Shown: one piece after another, positions 18,277 to 26,501 of the stretch
Layout of the letters: each line of letters opens with the position of its first letter
How positions within the stretch are numbered: the first letter of the stretch is position 1
From: Sulfurimonas sp.
Lineage (GTDB): Bacteria > Campylobacterota > Campylobacteria > Campylobacterales > Sulfurimonadaceae
Direction: 5' to 3'
DNA: 39,643 nucleotides
Assembly: GCF_028694895.1 (NCBI RefSeq)
Contig: NZ_JAQVKA010000008.1
Coordinates: 1 to 39,643, forward strand
The notes under the pieces: generated by a model
What the model was told of the DNA's origin: nothing
Databases searched by the model: none
The model's input: only the letters and a program-made list of their open reading frames with translations
Program-made: the position numbers and the translations under genes

Positions 18277-18285
18277 TTCAGAAAA

Positions 18286-18513
18286 TTACTTGCTTTCGAT
18301 GTAGTTAACTACGTCTTTAACAGTTCTAATCTTTTCTGCTTCATCATCAGGAATTTCGATATCAAATTTCTCTTCAAGAGCCATTACTAATTCAACTACA
18401 TCAAGGCTATCAGCACCTAAATCCTCAACAAATTTTGAGTCCTCTTTAACTTCATCAGCGCTTACGCTTAATTGTTCAACTACTACCGCTTTAATATCGT
18501 CTAAAAGTGCCAT
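18286..18513 (-). CDS. acpP: Acyl carrier protein
   Basis: A 75-aa acidic four-helix carrier of acyl chains in fatty acid synthesis. The 4'-phosphopantetheine attachment Ser is S36 in [16 protein letters not shown]. Length and charge are typical. AGGAG lies 5 bases before the ATG, with its own promoter in the gap upstream. fabF and accA follow on the same strand. Confidence 0.98.
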   Translation of the reverse strand: MALLDDIKAVVVEQLSVSADEVKEDSKFVEDLGADSLDVVELVMALEEKFDIEIPDDEAEKIRTVKDVVNYIESK

Positions 18514-18547
18514 TCTAGCTCCTATGTTTTATGTATAAAATCTTGGA

Positions 18548-18556
18548 ATTGTAGCA
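18548..18556 (-). promoter_or_regulatory. Extended -10 promoter of acpP
   Basis: On the minus strand TGCTACAAT (TGn plus TACAAT) lies about 35 bases before the acpP ATG. No strong -35 is visible. The rest of the gap up to 18681 is AT-rich; it contains a widely spaced inverted repeat AGCTCAA/TTGAGCT (18626-18632 and 18670-18676) that may lie in the 3' end of the photolyase transcript. Confidence 0.5.
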
Positions 18557-18681
18557 TATTTAACTTAAATAACCTCTCTTGCTATAAATAAAAAGGGGGT
18601 TGTCTATGCTCTAATTATCGAATATAGCTCAATTATTAATGAAAATAATATATAAAATATTTGACCATTTTGAGCTTATAT

Positions 18682-20019
18682 TTAAAGATTTTTAAAAAGT
18701 TCTACCGCCCTCTTTGACGCTTCTTTATGTATTATGATAGGTTTTGGATAACCTTTAATATTGGCACATAGGAGATACTCTTCATTATGAATATTTTTTG
18801 CTTCAACTCTACAGAGGCAACTAATATATTTTTTTATATAAGCGGCCTCTTTATCAAATTTTTTACTCTGTAAATATGGGTTAAAAACTCTAAAATATGG
18901 TTGTGGATCCACTCCAGTTCCAGCACTCCATTGCCAAGATAAAACATTACTTGCCATGTCATAATCAAGAAGATGTTTTGCAAAAAACCGCTCTCCCCAC
19001 TGCCATGGAAGAAGCAGATCTTTTGTAAAAAAAGAGGCCACAACCATACGAACTCGATTGTGCATATTGCCAGTTTGTAAGAGTTCTCTAACTCCAGCAT
19101 CAACTATTGGTACACCTGTTTTAGCGCTACAAAAAGCTATGAACTTCTGCTCATCTTCTATACCATTGAAGCTGTATTTATAATTTTTACTCTCTATGTG
19201 TGGCGTATGAAAAAGAGAGTAAGCGTAAAAATCTCTAAATATAAGTTGTCTGACAAATGGCTCACTAACGCTATCAAGCTTTAATACTTCACGCAAAACT
19301 TCTCTTATAGATATAGTGCCAAAACGTAAATCAACGCTTAAGTGTGAACATATATCAATATCTAAAAAATCCCGCATTTCACTATATTTTGAAATATTTT
19401 TTTTAAAAATTTCAAGCTTTTGTTGTGGGTTTATAATATGTAGATTTTGTGTTTTAAACCCAATTGACTCTATGTTTAAAGGAAGCTTTGATATATCTGT
19501 ATCTATCTTAGTTATGCCCTCATAATCACTCTTGATTAAGATATTTCCAGTAACTTCTTTCTCTTTTAAATCTTTTGTAATTAGTGCAACTCTAGCTTTT
19601 TTATAAAACGGTGTAAATACAAAATATGGCGAGCCATTATCTTTGAGAACTTCTTTTGGTTTAAAAATATATGTGTCATGCAAATATTTAAAGTGAAGTT
19701 TGTGCGATATAAGAAGGTCTCTATTTTTTGCGTAACTATCATAATCCCCCGATGCAACAACCTCATCAAATCCACTTAATTGCTCAAAAACGGCCTCTGG
19801 AGTGCCATAAAATATCTTCAGATTTAGCCCGATGGATTGCAAATCAATCTTTAGTTTAAAGACATAATGAAATATAAAAGTTACTCTTCTATCATCTTTA
19901 TGCAAATCTTTTAAGATATTTACATCAAAGATAAAGATAGGTAAAACCTCCCCGCCAAAAGAGAGAAGAGGATTATCTTTTACTCTTAAATCTCGCCTAA
20001 ACCAAAGTATTCTTCTCAA
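18682..20019 (-). CDS. phr: Deoxyribodipyrimidine photolyase (CPD photolyase)
   Basis: Repairs UV-induced cyclobutane pyrimidine dimers using light and FADH-. The 445-aa chain has the N-terminal antenna domain (ILWFRRDLRVKDNPLL) and the C-terminal FAD domain with NRVRMVVASFF, LPWQWGERFFAKHLLDYD, and the strongly conserved WQWSAGTGVDPQPYFRVFNP, which includes tryptophans of the electron-transfer chain. It is 9 bases downstream of a DUF523-DUF1722 gene. A photolyase in a presumably deep-living or sediment organism suggests some surface exposure, but that is only an inference. Confidence 0.95.
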   Translation of the reverse strand: MRRILWFRRDLRVKDNPLLSFGGEVLPIFIFDVNILKDLHKDDRRVTFIFHYVFKLKIDLQSIGLNLKIFYGTPEAVFEQLSGFDEVVASGDYDSYAKNRDLLISHKLHFKYLHDTYIFKPKEVLKDNGSPYFVFTPFYKKARVALITKDLKEKEVTGNILIKSDYEGITKIDTDISKLPLNIESIGFKTQNLHIINPQQKLEIFKKNISKYSEMRDFLDIDICSHLSVDLRFGTISIREVLREVLKLDSVSEPFVRQLIFRDFYAYSLFHTPHIESKNYKYSFNGIEDEQKFIAFCSAKTGVPIVDAGVRELLQTGNMHNRVRMVVASFFTKDLLLPWQWGERFFAKHLLDYDMASNVLSWQWSAGTGVDPQPYFRVFNPYLQSKKFDKEAAYIKKYISCLCRVEAKNIHNEEYLLCANIKGYPKPIIIHKEASKRAVELFKNL

Positions 20020-20028
20020 AAAAAATCT

Positions 20029-20976
20029 CTATTTAGAACTAAGTAAGCTTGAGCGTAGAGCTAACTCTTTTGGATATGGCTCTAAAAATACCTGCCCTAA
20101 AATGTAGCTAGTATTATACTTTTTAGCATAGAGTTTTATAGTTGAGAGAGGAACAATTATAGGTACTATTTTTTGTGCATACTCGTCTATTTGTTTATGT
20201 AAAATCTCTTTTTCAACACTGCTTAACTCATTTTTAAAAAACCCGCTCATATGTTCTAACACATTTCTGTTTCTCTTGATAGAGCTTTTTTTAGAGATAG
20301 CTAGTTTGAAGTTGTACTCATAGTTTGAGAAAAGCTCATGAAATAAAAGCTTCTCATGATTTGCTACTATATTCCCGAGGACTCTATATAACTTCTCATC
20401 TTTTGCTTGAAGCAAAAATTTATTTTTCATATGAAAATCAACGAGCATCTTCATAGTTGGGTTATTGTTTTTTAAAACTTCAAATGAGTTATAGGCAAAG
20501 AGTTGCATGATAAAATTCTCTCTTAGCCAATCATCTTCAAGCTTCCCCTCCTCTTGCATCGGTAAAAGTGGAAATTTTTCTCTACACAATCCTGCAAAGA
20601 GTCCATCCACTTCTGAGTCTTGAGCTGAGTTGTCTATCTGGACTTTGGTACTTCCTAATCCACAACTAGGAGAGCGAGCTTTAAATATGATGCCGCTAAG
20701 GTTTGTAGTTGAAATATTATTAAGTTCACTATTGGATTTATCGAGTAGCTCTTTGGTTAAATCTATATCGCCATCATTTGTAATCACTAGAATTTCACCA
20801 TCTTTTTTTACAAGTCTTACAGATGGTCTTGGAGTACCAAAAGCCAGTGCTTCAGGACAAAATGGGATAAATGTAGCATACTTTGCTAGTTCATTAGTTA
20901 TAAACAGTGATTGCCTATCTCCACCGTCATATCTTACTTTTATGCCTATAAGACAAGCGGATACGGCTATATGCAT
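20029..20976 (-). CDS. DUF523-DUF1722 fusion protein
   Basis: A 315-aa cytoplasmic protein of two conserved but poorly understood domains. The N-terminal DUF523 part has VSACLIGIKVRYDGG with C8, FCPEALAFGTPRPSVRL, and KARSPSCGLG; the conserved cysteines could bind a metal or Fe-S centre. The C-terminal part (from about 185) matches DUF1722 (YbgA). In Escherichia coli ybgA lies next to phr, and the same pairing is seen here, so a role in DNA repair or cofactor supply for photolyase is suggested by context but not shown. The ATG is the only good start; the 127 bases upstream hold a structured repeat. Confidence 0.85.
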   Translation of the reverse strand: MHIAVSACLIGIKVRYDGGDRQSLFITNELAKYATFIPFCPEALAFGTPRPSVRLVKKDGEILVITNDGDIDLTKELLDKSNSELNNISTTNLSGIIFKARSPSCGLGSTKVQIDNSAQDSEVDGLFAGLCREKFPLLPMQEEGKLEDDWLRENFIMQLFAYNSFEVLKNNNPTMKMLVDFHMKNKFLLQAKDEKLYRVLGNIVANHEKLLFHELFSNYEYNFKLAISKKSSIKRNRNVLEHMSGFFKNELSSVEKEILHKQIDEYAQKIVPIIVPLSTIKLYAKKYNTSYILGQVFLEPYPKELALRSSLLSSK

Positions 20977-21085
20977 TTGATATTACACATAAATATGAGC
21001 AAGTCCCATATTTATGGCAGGGACACATGTGTCCCTACAACCCCCTAAGGCTACCCGCTTAAGCGGGAGAGTAAATTTAATATCA
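20976..21085. repeat. Three-hairpin intergenic element, copy A
   Basis: Three inverted repeats in order: CATAAATATG/CATATTTATG (20988-20997 and 21007-21016), the perfect palindrome AGGGACACATGTGTCCCT (21019-21036), and CCCGCTTAAGCGGG (21054-21067). Single-stranded linkers ATGGC and CAACCCCCTAAGGCT match copy B at 23398-23504. An 8-base inverted repeat TGATATTA/TAATATCA (20978-20985, 21078-21085) borders it. The GC-rich core stands out from the AT-rich surroundings. Possibly a REP/MITE-like mobile repeat or a structured RNA. Confidence 0.75.
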
Positions 21086-21103
21086 TACATTTTTACTCCT
21101 CAA

Positions 21104-21850
21104 TTACGCCATATTCATTCCACCATTTACTTTTAATGTCTCACCAGTTATATAACTTGAATGATCTGAGAGTAAAAATGCTGTAGCTTCAGCTATTTCG
21201 CTAGGGTTTCCAAAACGTCCCATTGGGATTTTTGATGTAAAGCCCTCTTTAATCTGATCAGTTAGAACATCAGTCATCTCTGTTGCTATAAAACCCGGAG
21301 TGATTGTGTTGTAACGGATACCACTTGACGCTGCTTCAAGAGCAAAACTCTTAGTCATTGCTATTACTCCACCTTTACTTGCTGCATAGTTAGTCTGGCC
21401 TGCATTTCCAGTCTCACCAACAATTGAAGAGATATTTACAACTGAACCACTCTTCTTCTTTCTCATAACTTTCATAGCTTCACGACAACCTATAAAACAT
21501 GAGAGAAGGTTTGCATTTATAACCGACATAAAATCTTCACTCTTCATACGAAGTGCTAATTTGTCATTTGTAATTCCTGCATTGTTTACAAGGTAACTAA
21601 GCTCTCCATCACAATCAATTATAGTTTTTATAGCATCAACAAACGCCTCTTCACAGCTTACATCAAAGCCGATAACAGCGGCATGTCCGCCCTCTGCTTC
21701 GATAGCATCTTTTATAGCGTCAGCCTCTGCTGCACCACTTCTATAGTTTATCCAAACCTTAAGTCCATATCCAGCTAAAACCTTTGCTATCTCTGCACCA
21801 ATACCACGGCTAGAACCCGTTACTAAAACATTTTTTCCGCTAAATTTCAT
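21104..21850 (-). CDS. fabG: 3-oxoacyl-ACP reductase
   Basis: NADPH-dependent reduction of 3-ketoacyl-ACP in fatty acid elongation. A 248-aa SDR with cofactor motif TGSSRGIG (11-18), NNAG (89-92), a catalytic Ser at about 141, and Y155-x3-K159 (YAASKGG). The C-terminal segment GETLKVNGGMNMA is typical of FabG. The start is ATG with a strong GGAGAAT before it. It sits 16 bases after gpmI rather than next to acpP; from memory that order also occurs in Campylobacter. Other SDRs resemble FabG, but the N- and C-terminal signatures make this assignment firm. Confidence 0.95.
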   Translation of the reverse strand: MKFSGKNVLVTGSSRGIGAEIAKVLAGYGLKVWINYRSGAAEADAIKDAIEAEGGHAAVIGFDVSCEEAFVDAIKTIIDCDGELSYLVNNAGITNDKLALRMKSEDFMSVINANLLSCFIGCREAMKVMRKKKSGSVVNISSIVGETGNAGQTNYAASKGGVIAMTKSFALEAASSGIRYNTITPGFIATEMTDVLTDQIKEGFTSKIPMGRFGNPSEIAEATAFLLSDHSSYITGETLKVNGGMNMA

Positions 21851-21866
21851 ACTATTCTCCTTAATT

Positions 21867-23342
21867 TTAAACTAAACTATGATCCATCTCTTTAGGGATT
21901 TCTAGTCCCATAAGCTTTAAGATAGTTGGCGCTATGTTATTAAGAGCACCATCTTCTACTTTACTTACTCCCTCTGCTTCAACAAAACACCACACTTTTC
22001 CAACCGTATGATTTGTCAAAACATTGCCATCACTATCTATCATCTCTTCGCAATTTCCATGGTCTGATGTGATAACAACGGCATAATCCATCTCTTTTGC
22101 TTTTTGTAAAATCAACCCAAGCTGAGTATCCACTGCATTTACTGCTATTTTAGCTGCTTCAAAGTTTCCAGTGTGCCCAACCATATCGCCATTTGCAAAG
22201 TTTACAACTATAAAATCATACGCCTCGTCCATACCCTTTAGTACAACTTCACCAACTTCAAATGCACTCATTTGAGGCTTTTCATCATATGTTTTTACAT
22301 TTGGTGAGGGAATAAGAACTCTTGTCTCATTCTCATATGGTTCATCAATACCGCCATTAAAGAAGAATGTTACATGCGCATATTTTTCAGTCTCGGCCGT
22401 ATGAAGCTGTCTTAATCCAGCATCTGAAATAACTTCACTAAGAGTGTTTTTTGGTGAATCTTTTTTAAAAAGCACTGGATAAGTGAAACTTTTATCATAC
22501 TCTGTAATTGTCGCTATATGTAACTTTATATCAGATTTTGTAAATGCACTAAAATCACTACCGCCAATAGCTGTTGCAATTTCACGCATTCTATCACTTC
22601 TAAAGTTTATCATCAAAACACTATCACCATCTCTCATGCCATCATATCCACTAAAAGCGGTGGGTTCTATAAACTCATCTGTCTCACTTCTTGCGTATGA
22701 AACGTCAATATATCCTGATGGACTTAAAGTGGTTTTTGGCTTAGCATTTACTATTGCCTCATAACCTTTTTGAACTCTATCCCAACGGTTATCTCTATCC
22801 ATTGAGTAAAAACGTCCAGAGATAGTTGCTATCTTTACACTCTCACTCAAATGTTTATCAACCAGCCCAAGATACTTTTTAGCAGAAATTGGAGAGACAT
22901 CTCTACCATCTGTAATAAGATGTAGATATACCTCTTTACCCTCTTTTGCTGCGATATCAGCAATACCCATAAAATGGTCTATATGTGAATGTACTCCACC
23001 ATCGCTCATTAGCCCTACAAGATGAAGCCTTGGAGATTTTGTTAAAAGTTCTTTAAAGACCTCATTATCTCTAAATCTATTTTCACTCAAAGCAAGTGAG
23101 ATTTTTACCAAATCTTGATAAAGAACTCTACCGCTTCCTATGCTCATATGCCCTACTTCAGAGTTTCCCATCTGCCCTTTTGGAAGCCCGACGCTAAGCC
23201 CATAAGTGCTAATTAAAGAGTGAGGAGTATTTAAAAATAGTTTGTCATATGTTGGCTTTTGTGCATGATAAAATGCGTTATGTTCCACTTCTGATGAGTA
23301 ACCAATACCATCAGTAATGACTAAAATTGCTTTTTTTGCCAA
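21867..23342 (-). CDS. gpmI: 2,3-bisphosphoglycerate-independent phosphoglycerate mutase
   Basis: Converts 3-phosphoglycerate and 2-phosphoglycerate with two metal ions (usually Mn2+). The 491-aa enzyme shows the phosphatase-fold start ITDGIGYSS, the phosphoserine loop GQMGNSEVGH with S61, the transferase insert (HSHIDH, GRDVSP, GRFYSMDRD.RWDR), and the C-terminal metal site NFANGDMVGHTG and TSDHGNCEEM. The start is TTG with AAGGA 6 bases before it. A TATAAT on the minus strand 32-37 bases upstream is the likely promoter, back to back with one pointing toward mraY. Confidence 0.97.
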   Translation of the reverse strand: MAKKAILVITDGIGYSSEVEHNAFYHAQKPTYDKLFLNTPHSLISTYGLSVGLPKGQMGNSEVGHMSIGSGRVLYQDLVKISLALSENRFRDNEVFKELLTKSPRLHLVGLMSDGGVHSHIDHFMGIADIAAKEGKEVYLHLITDGRDVSPISAKKYLGLVDKHLSESVKIATISGRFYSMDRDNRWDRVQKGYEAIVNAKPKTTLSPSGYIDVSYARSETDEFIEPTAFSGYDGMRDGDSVLMINFRSDRMREIATAIGGSDFSAFTKSDIKLHIATITEYDKSFTYPVLFKKDSPKNTLSEVISDAGLRQLHTAETEKYAHVTFFFNGGIDEPYENETRVLIPSPNVKTYDEKPQMSAFEVGEVVLKGMDEAYDFIVVNFANGDMVGHTGNFEAAKIAVNAVDTQLGLILQKAKEMDYAVVITSDHGNCEEMIDSDGNVLTNHTVGKVWCFVEAEGVSKVEDGALNNIAPTILKLMGLEIPKEMDHSLV

Positions 23343-23373
23343 TATATTTCCTTAATAATAAAAGTTTTATGCA

Positions 23374-23386
23374 ATTATACTATAAT
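23374..23386. promoter_or_regulatory. Back-to-back -10 hexamers for gpmI and mraY
   Basis: The palindrome ATTATACTATAAT contains TATAAT on the minus strand (23374-23379, toward gpmI) and TATAAT on the plus strand (23381-23386, toward mraY), separated by one base. No good -35 is seen for either direction. If the plus-strand hexamer is used, the mraY leader is about 125 bases long and contains structured element B. Confidence 0.4.
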
Positions 23387-23397
23387 GTCATTTTTTA

Positions 23398-23504
23398 TTT
23401 GATTACGCATTAAAATGAGTAAAATCCATTTTATGGCAAGGACATAAATGTCCTTTGCAAACCCCTAAAGCTTTTTGCATAAATGCAAAAGATTTACTTT
23501 AATA
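23398..23504. repeat. Three-hairpin intergenic element, copy B
   Basis: Same layout as copy A at 20976-21085: CATTAAAATG/CATTTTATG (23408-23417 and 23427-23435, one bulge), AAGGACAT/ATGTCCTT (23438-23445 and 23448-23455), TTTTGCAT/ATGCAAAA (23473-23480 and 23483-23490). Linkers ATGGC and CAAACCCCTAAAGCT match copy A, while stem bases differ in paired fashion. It lies just before the mraY start and after the gpmI promoter. Confidence 0.75.
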
Positions 23505-23517
23505 AGGACTACCCACT

Positions 23518-24579
23518 TTGCTGTACTGGCTCTCAGAAATATTTCACATCAACCTACTTGGATACATAACAATACGCGCTGGGATAGCTTTCTTTTTAGC
23601 ACTTTTTTTTACACTTTTTTTAATGCCTCGTTTTATAAGATGGGCACAATCAACCTCTAGTCTTCAGCCGATTAATGAGTGGGCACCGCAGAGACATCAA
23701 AGCAAAGCAAAAACGCCAACAATGGGCGGAGTTGTTTTTATCTTTTCAACTATTTTAGCTTCACTTATTAGCATAAAATTCTCAAACCTTTATGCAGTTG
23801 GTGCAGTTGTAACTCTTATCTTTTTTGCTCTAATTGGCTTTCAAGACGATATTGCAAAAATCAAGAAAAATGAGAATCTAGCTGGATTAAAAGCTAGAAC
23901 AAAACTACTTTTACAGACTGGTTTTGCACTTATAATCTCTATCTTTTTATATAAGTTCTCTGATTTTAACACATCTCTTTATGTTCCATTTTTGAAAAAT
24001 CCTCTATTTGATATGGGTATTTTTGCTATCTTTTTTTGGACTGTTGTAATTATTGCAACTTCAAATGCAGTTAACCTAACTGATGGTCTTGATGGTCTAG
24101 CAACTGTTCCTTCTATTACTGCTCTTGCAACTCTTAGCGTTATCATATACATAACAGGAAATGCAAGTATAAGCTCTTATCTACTTATGCCAAATATAAA
24201 TATAGGTGAAGTTGTTATAGTCTCTAGTGCCCTTATAGGCGCTTTGAGCGGGTTTTTATGGTACAACTGCCATCCTGCTGAAGTTTTTATGGGAGATAGC
24301 GGCTCACTTACAATTGGCGCTTTTTTAGGCTATCTTGCCATTATCTCTAAGAGTGAAATTTTGCTTCTTCTTATAGGCTCTATTTTTGTCATAGAGACTC
24401 TCTCTGTGATTCTTCAAGTAGGAAGTTATAAGTTTAGAAAAAAAAGAGTCTTTTTAATGGCGCCAATACATCATCATTTTGAGATGAAAGATTGGGCGGA
24501 AAATAAGATAATAGTACGATTTTGGATTATAGCAACACTATCAAATATAGTAGCGCTCATCACTCTAAAGATTCGCTAA
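23518..24579 (+). CDS. mraY: Phospho-N-acetylmuramoyl-pentapeptide transferase
   Basis: Transfers phospho-MurNAc-pentapeptide to undecaprenyl phosphate to make lipid I at the inner membrane. The 353-aa polytopic protein has about ten helices and the family motifs [40 protein letters not shown] and APIHHHFE. The start is TTG ([13 protein letters not shown]), supported by AAGGA 9 bases upstream and by an N-terminus like that of the Helicobacter pylori protein. Its TAA overlaps the murD ATG (TAATG). Both steps of this pair act in peptidoglycan precursor synthesis. Confidence 0.97.
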   Translation: MLYWLSEIFHINLLGYITIRAGIAFFLALFFTLFLMPRFIRWAQSTSSLQPINEWAPQRHQSKAKTPTMGGVVFIFSTILASLISIKFSNLYAVGAVVTLIFFALIGFQDDIAKIKKNENLAGLKARTKLLLQTGFALIISIFLYKFSDFNTSLYVPFLKNPLFDMGIFAIFFWTVVIIATSNAVNLTDGLDGLATVPSITALATLSVIIYITGNASISSYLLMPNINIGEVVIVSSALIGALSGFLWYNCHPAEVFMGDSGSLTIGAFLGYLAIISKSEILLLLIGSIFVIETLSVILQVGSYKFRKKRVFLMAPIHHHFEMKDWAENKIIVRFWIIATLSNIVALITLKIR

Positions 24580-25784
24580 TGCAAAGAGTATCTCTCTTTG
24601 GTTATGGTAAAACTACAAAAGCTCTCTCAAAGCTCTTTAAAAACCCTATTTTTTATGATGATAAATGCACAAAACCATTCGCTGATGAAGATGGCTTTAG
24701 AGTAAAACCAGCTTCAGAGTTCAATCCATCTTACTCAGATTTAGAGATACCCTCCCCCGGAATTGCACCCTCAAACGCGCTTATTAAAAGAGCAAAAAAC
24801 CTCATAAGTGAGTATGACTGTTTCGTAAATGCAGCACCTCTTGCTATCTGGATAAGCGGAACAAACGGAAAAACAACAACTACACAAATGATGCAGCACT
24901 TGCTCAAAGACAGAGGCTCTTTTGAGGGTGGAAATATAGGAACTCCGCTGGCTGATTTGGATCAAAATGCTCAAATTTGGATACTAGAGACTAGCTCATT
25001 TACTATCCACTACACAAACAAAGCTTCACCAAACATATATGTTCTTCTCCCAATTACACCAGATCACTTAAGCTGGCACGGAGATATGGATGAGTATGTA
25101 AAAGCAAAGTTAAAACCTCTTTCCAAAATGAGAGAGGGTGAAGTTGCAATCATTCCAAAAGCTTACAAAGATGTCGTAAAAAGTTCTGCTTATATTATCT
25201 TCTATGAAGATGAGAAAGATTTAGCCGAGCACTTTGATATAGATACAAACAGAGTCAGTTTTAAAGGTGCATTTTTGATGGATGCACTCTTAGCTATGGC
25301 GGTTGATAAGATACTCTTTGATAGAGTAGATTATGAAAAGATAAACTCATTTGTTATAGATCCGCATAGACAAGAAGAACTCCGCGACTCTAAAGGCCGA
25401 CTTTGGGTAAATGACACAAAAGCTACAAACTTAGATGCAACTATAGTTGCTATGAAGCGTTATAGTGGCTCTTTTGTACATCTTATTTTAGGTGGCGATG
25501 ACAAGGGCGTGGATTTAAATGAACTGTTTGTTTTTTTACAAAATTGTAATGTCAAGATTTATAATATTGGTTCAAACAAAGAAAAACTCTCAGAGCTTGC
25601 AAAAAAATACACTGTAGAGTTTGAGCTTTGTAAAAATTTAGTAGATGCAGTTGAGAAAATAGATAAAAATTTAAAAGATGATGAAGTCGCACTTCTCTCT
25701 CCAGCAGCAGCTAGCCTCGATGAGTTTAAATCTTACGCTCACAGAGGCGATCAGTTTAAAGATACTATAAAAGGATTAAAATGA
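24579..25784 (+). CDS. murD: UDP-N-acetylmuramoyl-L-alanine--D-glutamate ligase
   Basis: ATP-dependent addition of D-Glu to UDP-MurNAc-L-Ala. The protein is 401 aa from the ATG that shares a base with the mraY stop; an in-frame ATG 57 bases upstream lies inside mraY and is not used. Motifs are the ATP loop GTNGKTTTT (94-102), LETSSFTI, PDHLSWHG, and the C-terminal ligase domain with NDTKATNLDAT and LILGGDDKG. It is shorter than the 438-residue Escherichia coli enzyme, as is usual in this phylum. It is coupled to purN by ATGA. Confidence 0.96.
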   Translation: MQRVSLFGYGKTTKALSKLFKNPIFYDDKCTKPFADEDGFRVKPASEFNPSYSDLEIPSPGIAPSNALIKRAKNLISEYDCFVNAAPLAIWISGTNGKTTTTQMMQHLLKDRGSFEGGNIGTPLADLDQNAQIWILETSSFTIHYTNKASPNIYVLLPITPDHLSWHGDMDEYVKAKLKPLSKMREGEVAIIPKAYKDVVKSSAYIIFYEDEKDLAEHFDIDTNRVSFKGAFLMDALLAMAVDKILFDRVDYEKINSFVIDPHRQEELRDSKGRLWVNDTKATNLDATIVAMKRYSGSFVHLILGGDDKGVDLNELFVFLQNCNVKIYNIGSNKEKLSELAKKYTVEFELCKNLVDAVEKIDKNLKDDEVALLSPAAASLDEFKSYAHRGDQFKDTIKGLK

Positions 25785-26338
25785 AAAGAGTAGCAATACT
25801 GGCTTCTTATAATGGAAGTGGTTTTGAAGCACTATATAACGCAGCAAAAAAAAGTGAGCTTTCGATAGAGATTCCTCTTATAATCTCAAATAACAGCAGT
25901 GCAAAAGTTATAGAAAAAGCTAAAAATTACGGTATTGACAGCTTTATTGTAAACTCAAAAACAGCTGATAATCCAGATGAAAAAATAGAAGAGTTATTAA
26001 AAGAGTATCAGTGCGAATACCTCTTTTTATCTGGCTACATGAAAAAGGTTAGCGTAAATATTGTAAAAAATTTTAAAGTTATAAACTCTCACCCAGCATT
26101 GCTACCAAACTATGGTGGGGAAGGAATGTATGGACGTTTTGTCCATGAAGCTGTAATAAAAAGTGGTGAGAAAATAAGTGGCGTGACTGTTCATGAAGTC
26201 AATGAAAATTATGATGATGGAAAGATTATTTTGCAAAAAAAACTTCAACTAGAAGAAAATGAAAGCGTTGACTCGCTAGAGACAAAGATTAAAAATCTTG
26301 AACAAATTACAATAGTAGAAGCATTTAAAAACATTTAA
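25781..26338 (+). CDS. purN: Phosphoribosylglycinamide formyltransferase (folate-dependent)
   Basis: Third step of purine synthesis, transferring a formyl group from 10-formyl-THF to GAR. At 185 aa it is slightly shorter than the 212-residue Escherichia coli enzyme but has the catalytic Asn and His in INSHPALLPNYGGEGMYG and the catalytic Asp in NENYDDGKIILQ. The N-terminal loop ILASYNGSGFEAL corresponds to the phosphate-binding site. The start overlaps the murD stop. A purine gene at the end of a peptidoglycan operon has no obvious functional link. The tRNA-Phe genes follow 58 bases after its stop. Confidence 0.9.
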   Translation: MKRVAILASYNGSGFEALYNAAKKSELSIEIPLIISNNSSAKVIEKAKNYGIDSFIVNSKTADNPDEKIEELLKEYQCEYLFLSGYMKKVSVNIVKNFKVINSHPALLPNYGGEGMYGRFVHEAVIKSGEKISGVTVHEVNENYDDGKIILQKKLQLEENESVDSLETKIKNLEQITIVEAFKNI

Positions 26339-26372
26339 CCTTACTTAAAGCTAACTTTCAGTCCTCCTTCGA

Positions 26373-26378
26373 TAAAAT
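26373..26378 (+). promoter_or_regulatory. Candidate -10 element for the tRNA-Phe pair
   Basis: TAAAAT (5/6 match to TATAAT) lies 18 bases before the first tRNA, in the gap after purN. No strong -35 is seen; transcription from purN could also contribute. Confidence 0.3.
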
Positions 26379-26395
26379 TGCGCTCTTTAAAAGAT

Positions 26396-26471
26396 GGCCA
26401 ATTAGCTCAGTCGGTAGAGCAAATGACTGAAAATCATTGTGTCCTTGGTTCGATTCCGAGATTGGCCACCA
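26396..26471 (+). tRNA. tRNA-Phe (GAA), copy 1
   Basis: 76 bases fold as a cloverleaf: acceptor GGCCAAT/ATTGGCC, D stem GCTC/GAGC, anticodon stem AATGA/TCATT with loop CTGAAAA (anticodon GAA), T stem CTTGG/CCGAG with loop TTCGATT. The CCA end is encoded. Identical to copy 2. Confidence 0.98.
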
Positions 26472-26501
26472 CCACTTTTGAAGACTTCTAAATTTTATTA
26501 T

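Noticed and set aside
18626-18676. Inverted repeat AGCTCAA/TTGAGCT after photolyase
   Set aside because: Arms of 7 bases are 37 bases apart with no T tract; too weak to call a terminator.
20630-20980. 116-codon plus-strand frame opposite the DUF523 gene
   Set aside because: Antisense to conserved DUF523 sequence, with no Shine-Dalgarno or recognisable protein.
23418-23498. Possible pseudoknot in element B between loop AGTAAAATC and GATTTACT
   Set aside because: Copy A (loop AGCAAGTCC) has no matching partner downstream, so the pairing is not supported by both copies.
23475-23660. 61-codon frame overlapping the mraY start
   Set aside because: Begins within structured element B and runs out of frame through mraY.
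24522-24578. N-terminal extension of murD
   Set aside because: Lies inside mraY in another frame; the TAATG junction at 24577-24581 gives the expected MurD start.
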